Assembly (NCBI RefSeq): GCF_000425145.1 | Contig: NZ_AULF01000010.1 | Coordinates: forward strand, 96,183-160,182 | Direction: 5' to 3' | Source of the DNA: Pedobacter glucosidilyticus DSM 23534 | Lineage (GTDB): Bacteria; Bacteroidota; Bacteroidia; Sphingobacteriales; Sphingobacteriaceae | DNA: 64,000 nucleotides | In this document: in pieces, positions 63,812 through 64,000 of the stretch | Layout of the letters: each line of letters starts with the position of its first letter | Position numbering within the stretch: the first letter of the stretch is position 1 | The notes under the pieces: generated by a model | What the model was told of the DNA's origin: nothing | Databases searched by the model: none | Seen by the model: only the letters and a program-made list of their open reading frames with translations | Program-made: the position numbers and the translations under genes

Positions 63812-64000
63812 TTTCATGCAATATAATAAATTCCTGTGGAGATAAATCATCTAAGGAGCTATGGGGACGGAAATGGTTGTATTCCCATCTCCAGTCCTCG
63901 ATTTTGTTTTTAGCATCTTCCATATCCATAAACCAGTTTGTGGAAAGACATTCATCTCTGAACTTGCCATTAAATGATTCCACGTATGGGTTGTCTGTAG
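63789..64000 (-). mobile_element. IS3-family transposase OrfB, C-terminal part (cut by the window edge)
   Basis: The reverse strand is open from the right edge to the stop at 63789. The protein contains TDNPYVESFNGKFRDECLS, the third catalytic-residue region of the DDE integrase core (the Glu in VESFNG), and WRWEYNHFRPHSSL, the rve_3 end region of IS3 OrfB. Only about 70 residues are in the window. The rest of the element is to the right. Confidence 0.93.

Noticed and set aside
1..64000. tRNA or rRNA genes
   Set aside because: No cloverleaf-like GGTTCGAATCC block or rRNA sequence was recognised in any spacer, though a tRNA search program was not available.

Overview
The window is AT-rich DNA from a member of the Bacteroidota, most likely Sphingobacteriaceae (Pedobacter-like). 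The evidence is a SusC/SusD pair with a large polysaccharide-utilisation locus (PUL), Bacteroidota-type promoter elements (TAnnTTTG), and many proteins with lipoprotein or AQ-type signal peptides. All family assignments come from reading motifs by eye; no database search was run.

Layout. Bases 1-6.7 kb hold housekeeping and envelope genes: a partial ComEC, an outer-membrane helix-hairpin-helix protein, a PorV/FadL-like protein, a metallophosphoesterase, a lipid kinase, a MerR regulator and an M23 peptidase. argS follows (6.9-8.7 kb). From 9.1 to 48.3 kb lies a pectin PUL. It starts with a DUF3826 protein, SusC, SusD, a SusE/F-like lipoprotein and a PL1 pectate lyase. A tightly packed operon of 15 genes (18.5-41.5 kb) follows, then a GH106/GH127 gene pair. 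The GH140 (endo-apiosidase type) enzyme together with PL1, GH78, GH106, GH127, GH2, GH43 and sialidase-like proteins points to rhamnogalacturonan-II (RG-II) as the target.

The most interesting part is 32.1-39.2 kb. A sialidase-like propeller is followed by an iron-type alcohol dehydrogenase, a DapA/NanA-family aldolase, a PdxA2-type dehydrogenase, a DUF1537 four-carbon acid-sugar kinase and a sodium:solute symporter. I infer a catabolic pathway for the rare RG-II sugar Dha (3-deoxy-D-lyxo-2-heptulosaric acid). Aldol cleavage gives pyruvate and D-threuronate. Reduction gives D-threonate, then kinase and PdxA2 give dihydroxyacetone phosphate and CO2. The stereochemistry works out to exactly D-threonate, the substrate of the known DUF1537/PdxA2 route.

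Bases 41.5-42.8 kb and 48.3-51.0 kb are repeat-rich. The second contains a tandemly duplicated small lipoprotein unit bounded by three copies of an 85-bp repeat and carrying a hairpin with a compensatory base-pair change. Bases 51.2-53.2 kb hold small housekeeping genes. At 53.3-56.5 kb, uxuA and a cytosolic GH2 gene diverge around a LacI-type operator candidate. Next come a glycosyltransferase, UDP-galactopyranose mutase and GH1-RmlD fusion operon, then a GH51 arabinofuranosidase. The right edge cuts into an IS3-family element whose terminal ~50 bp is present three times in tandem.
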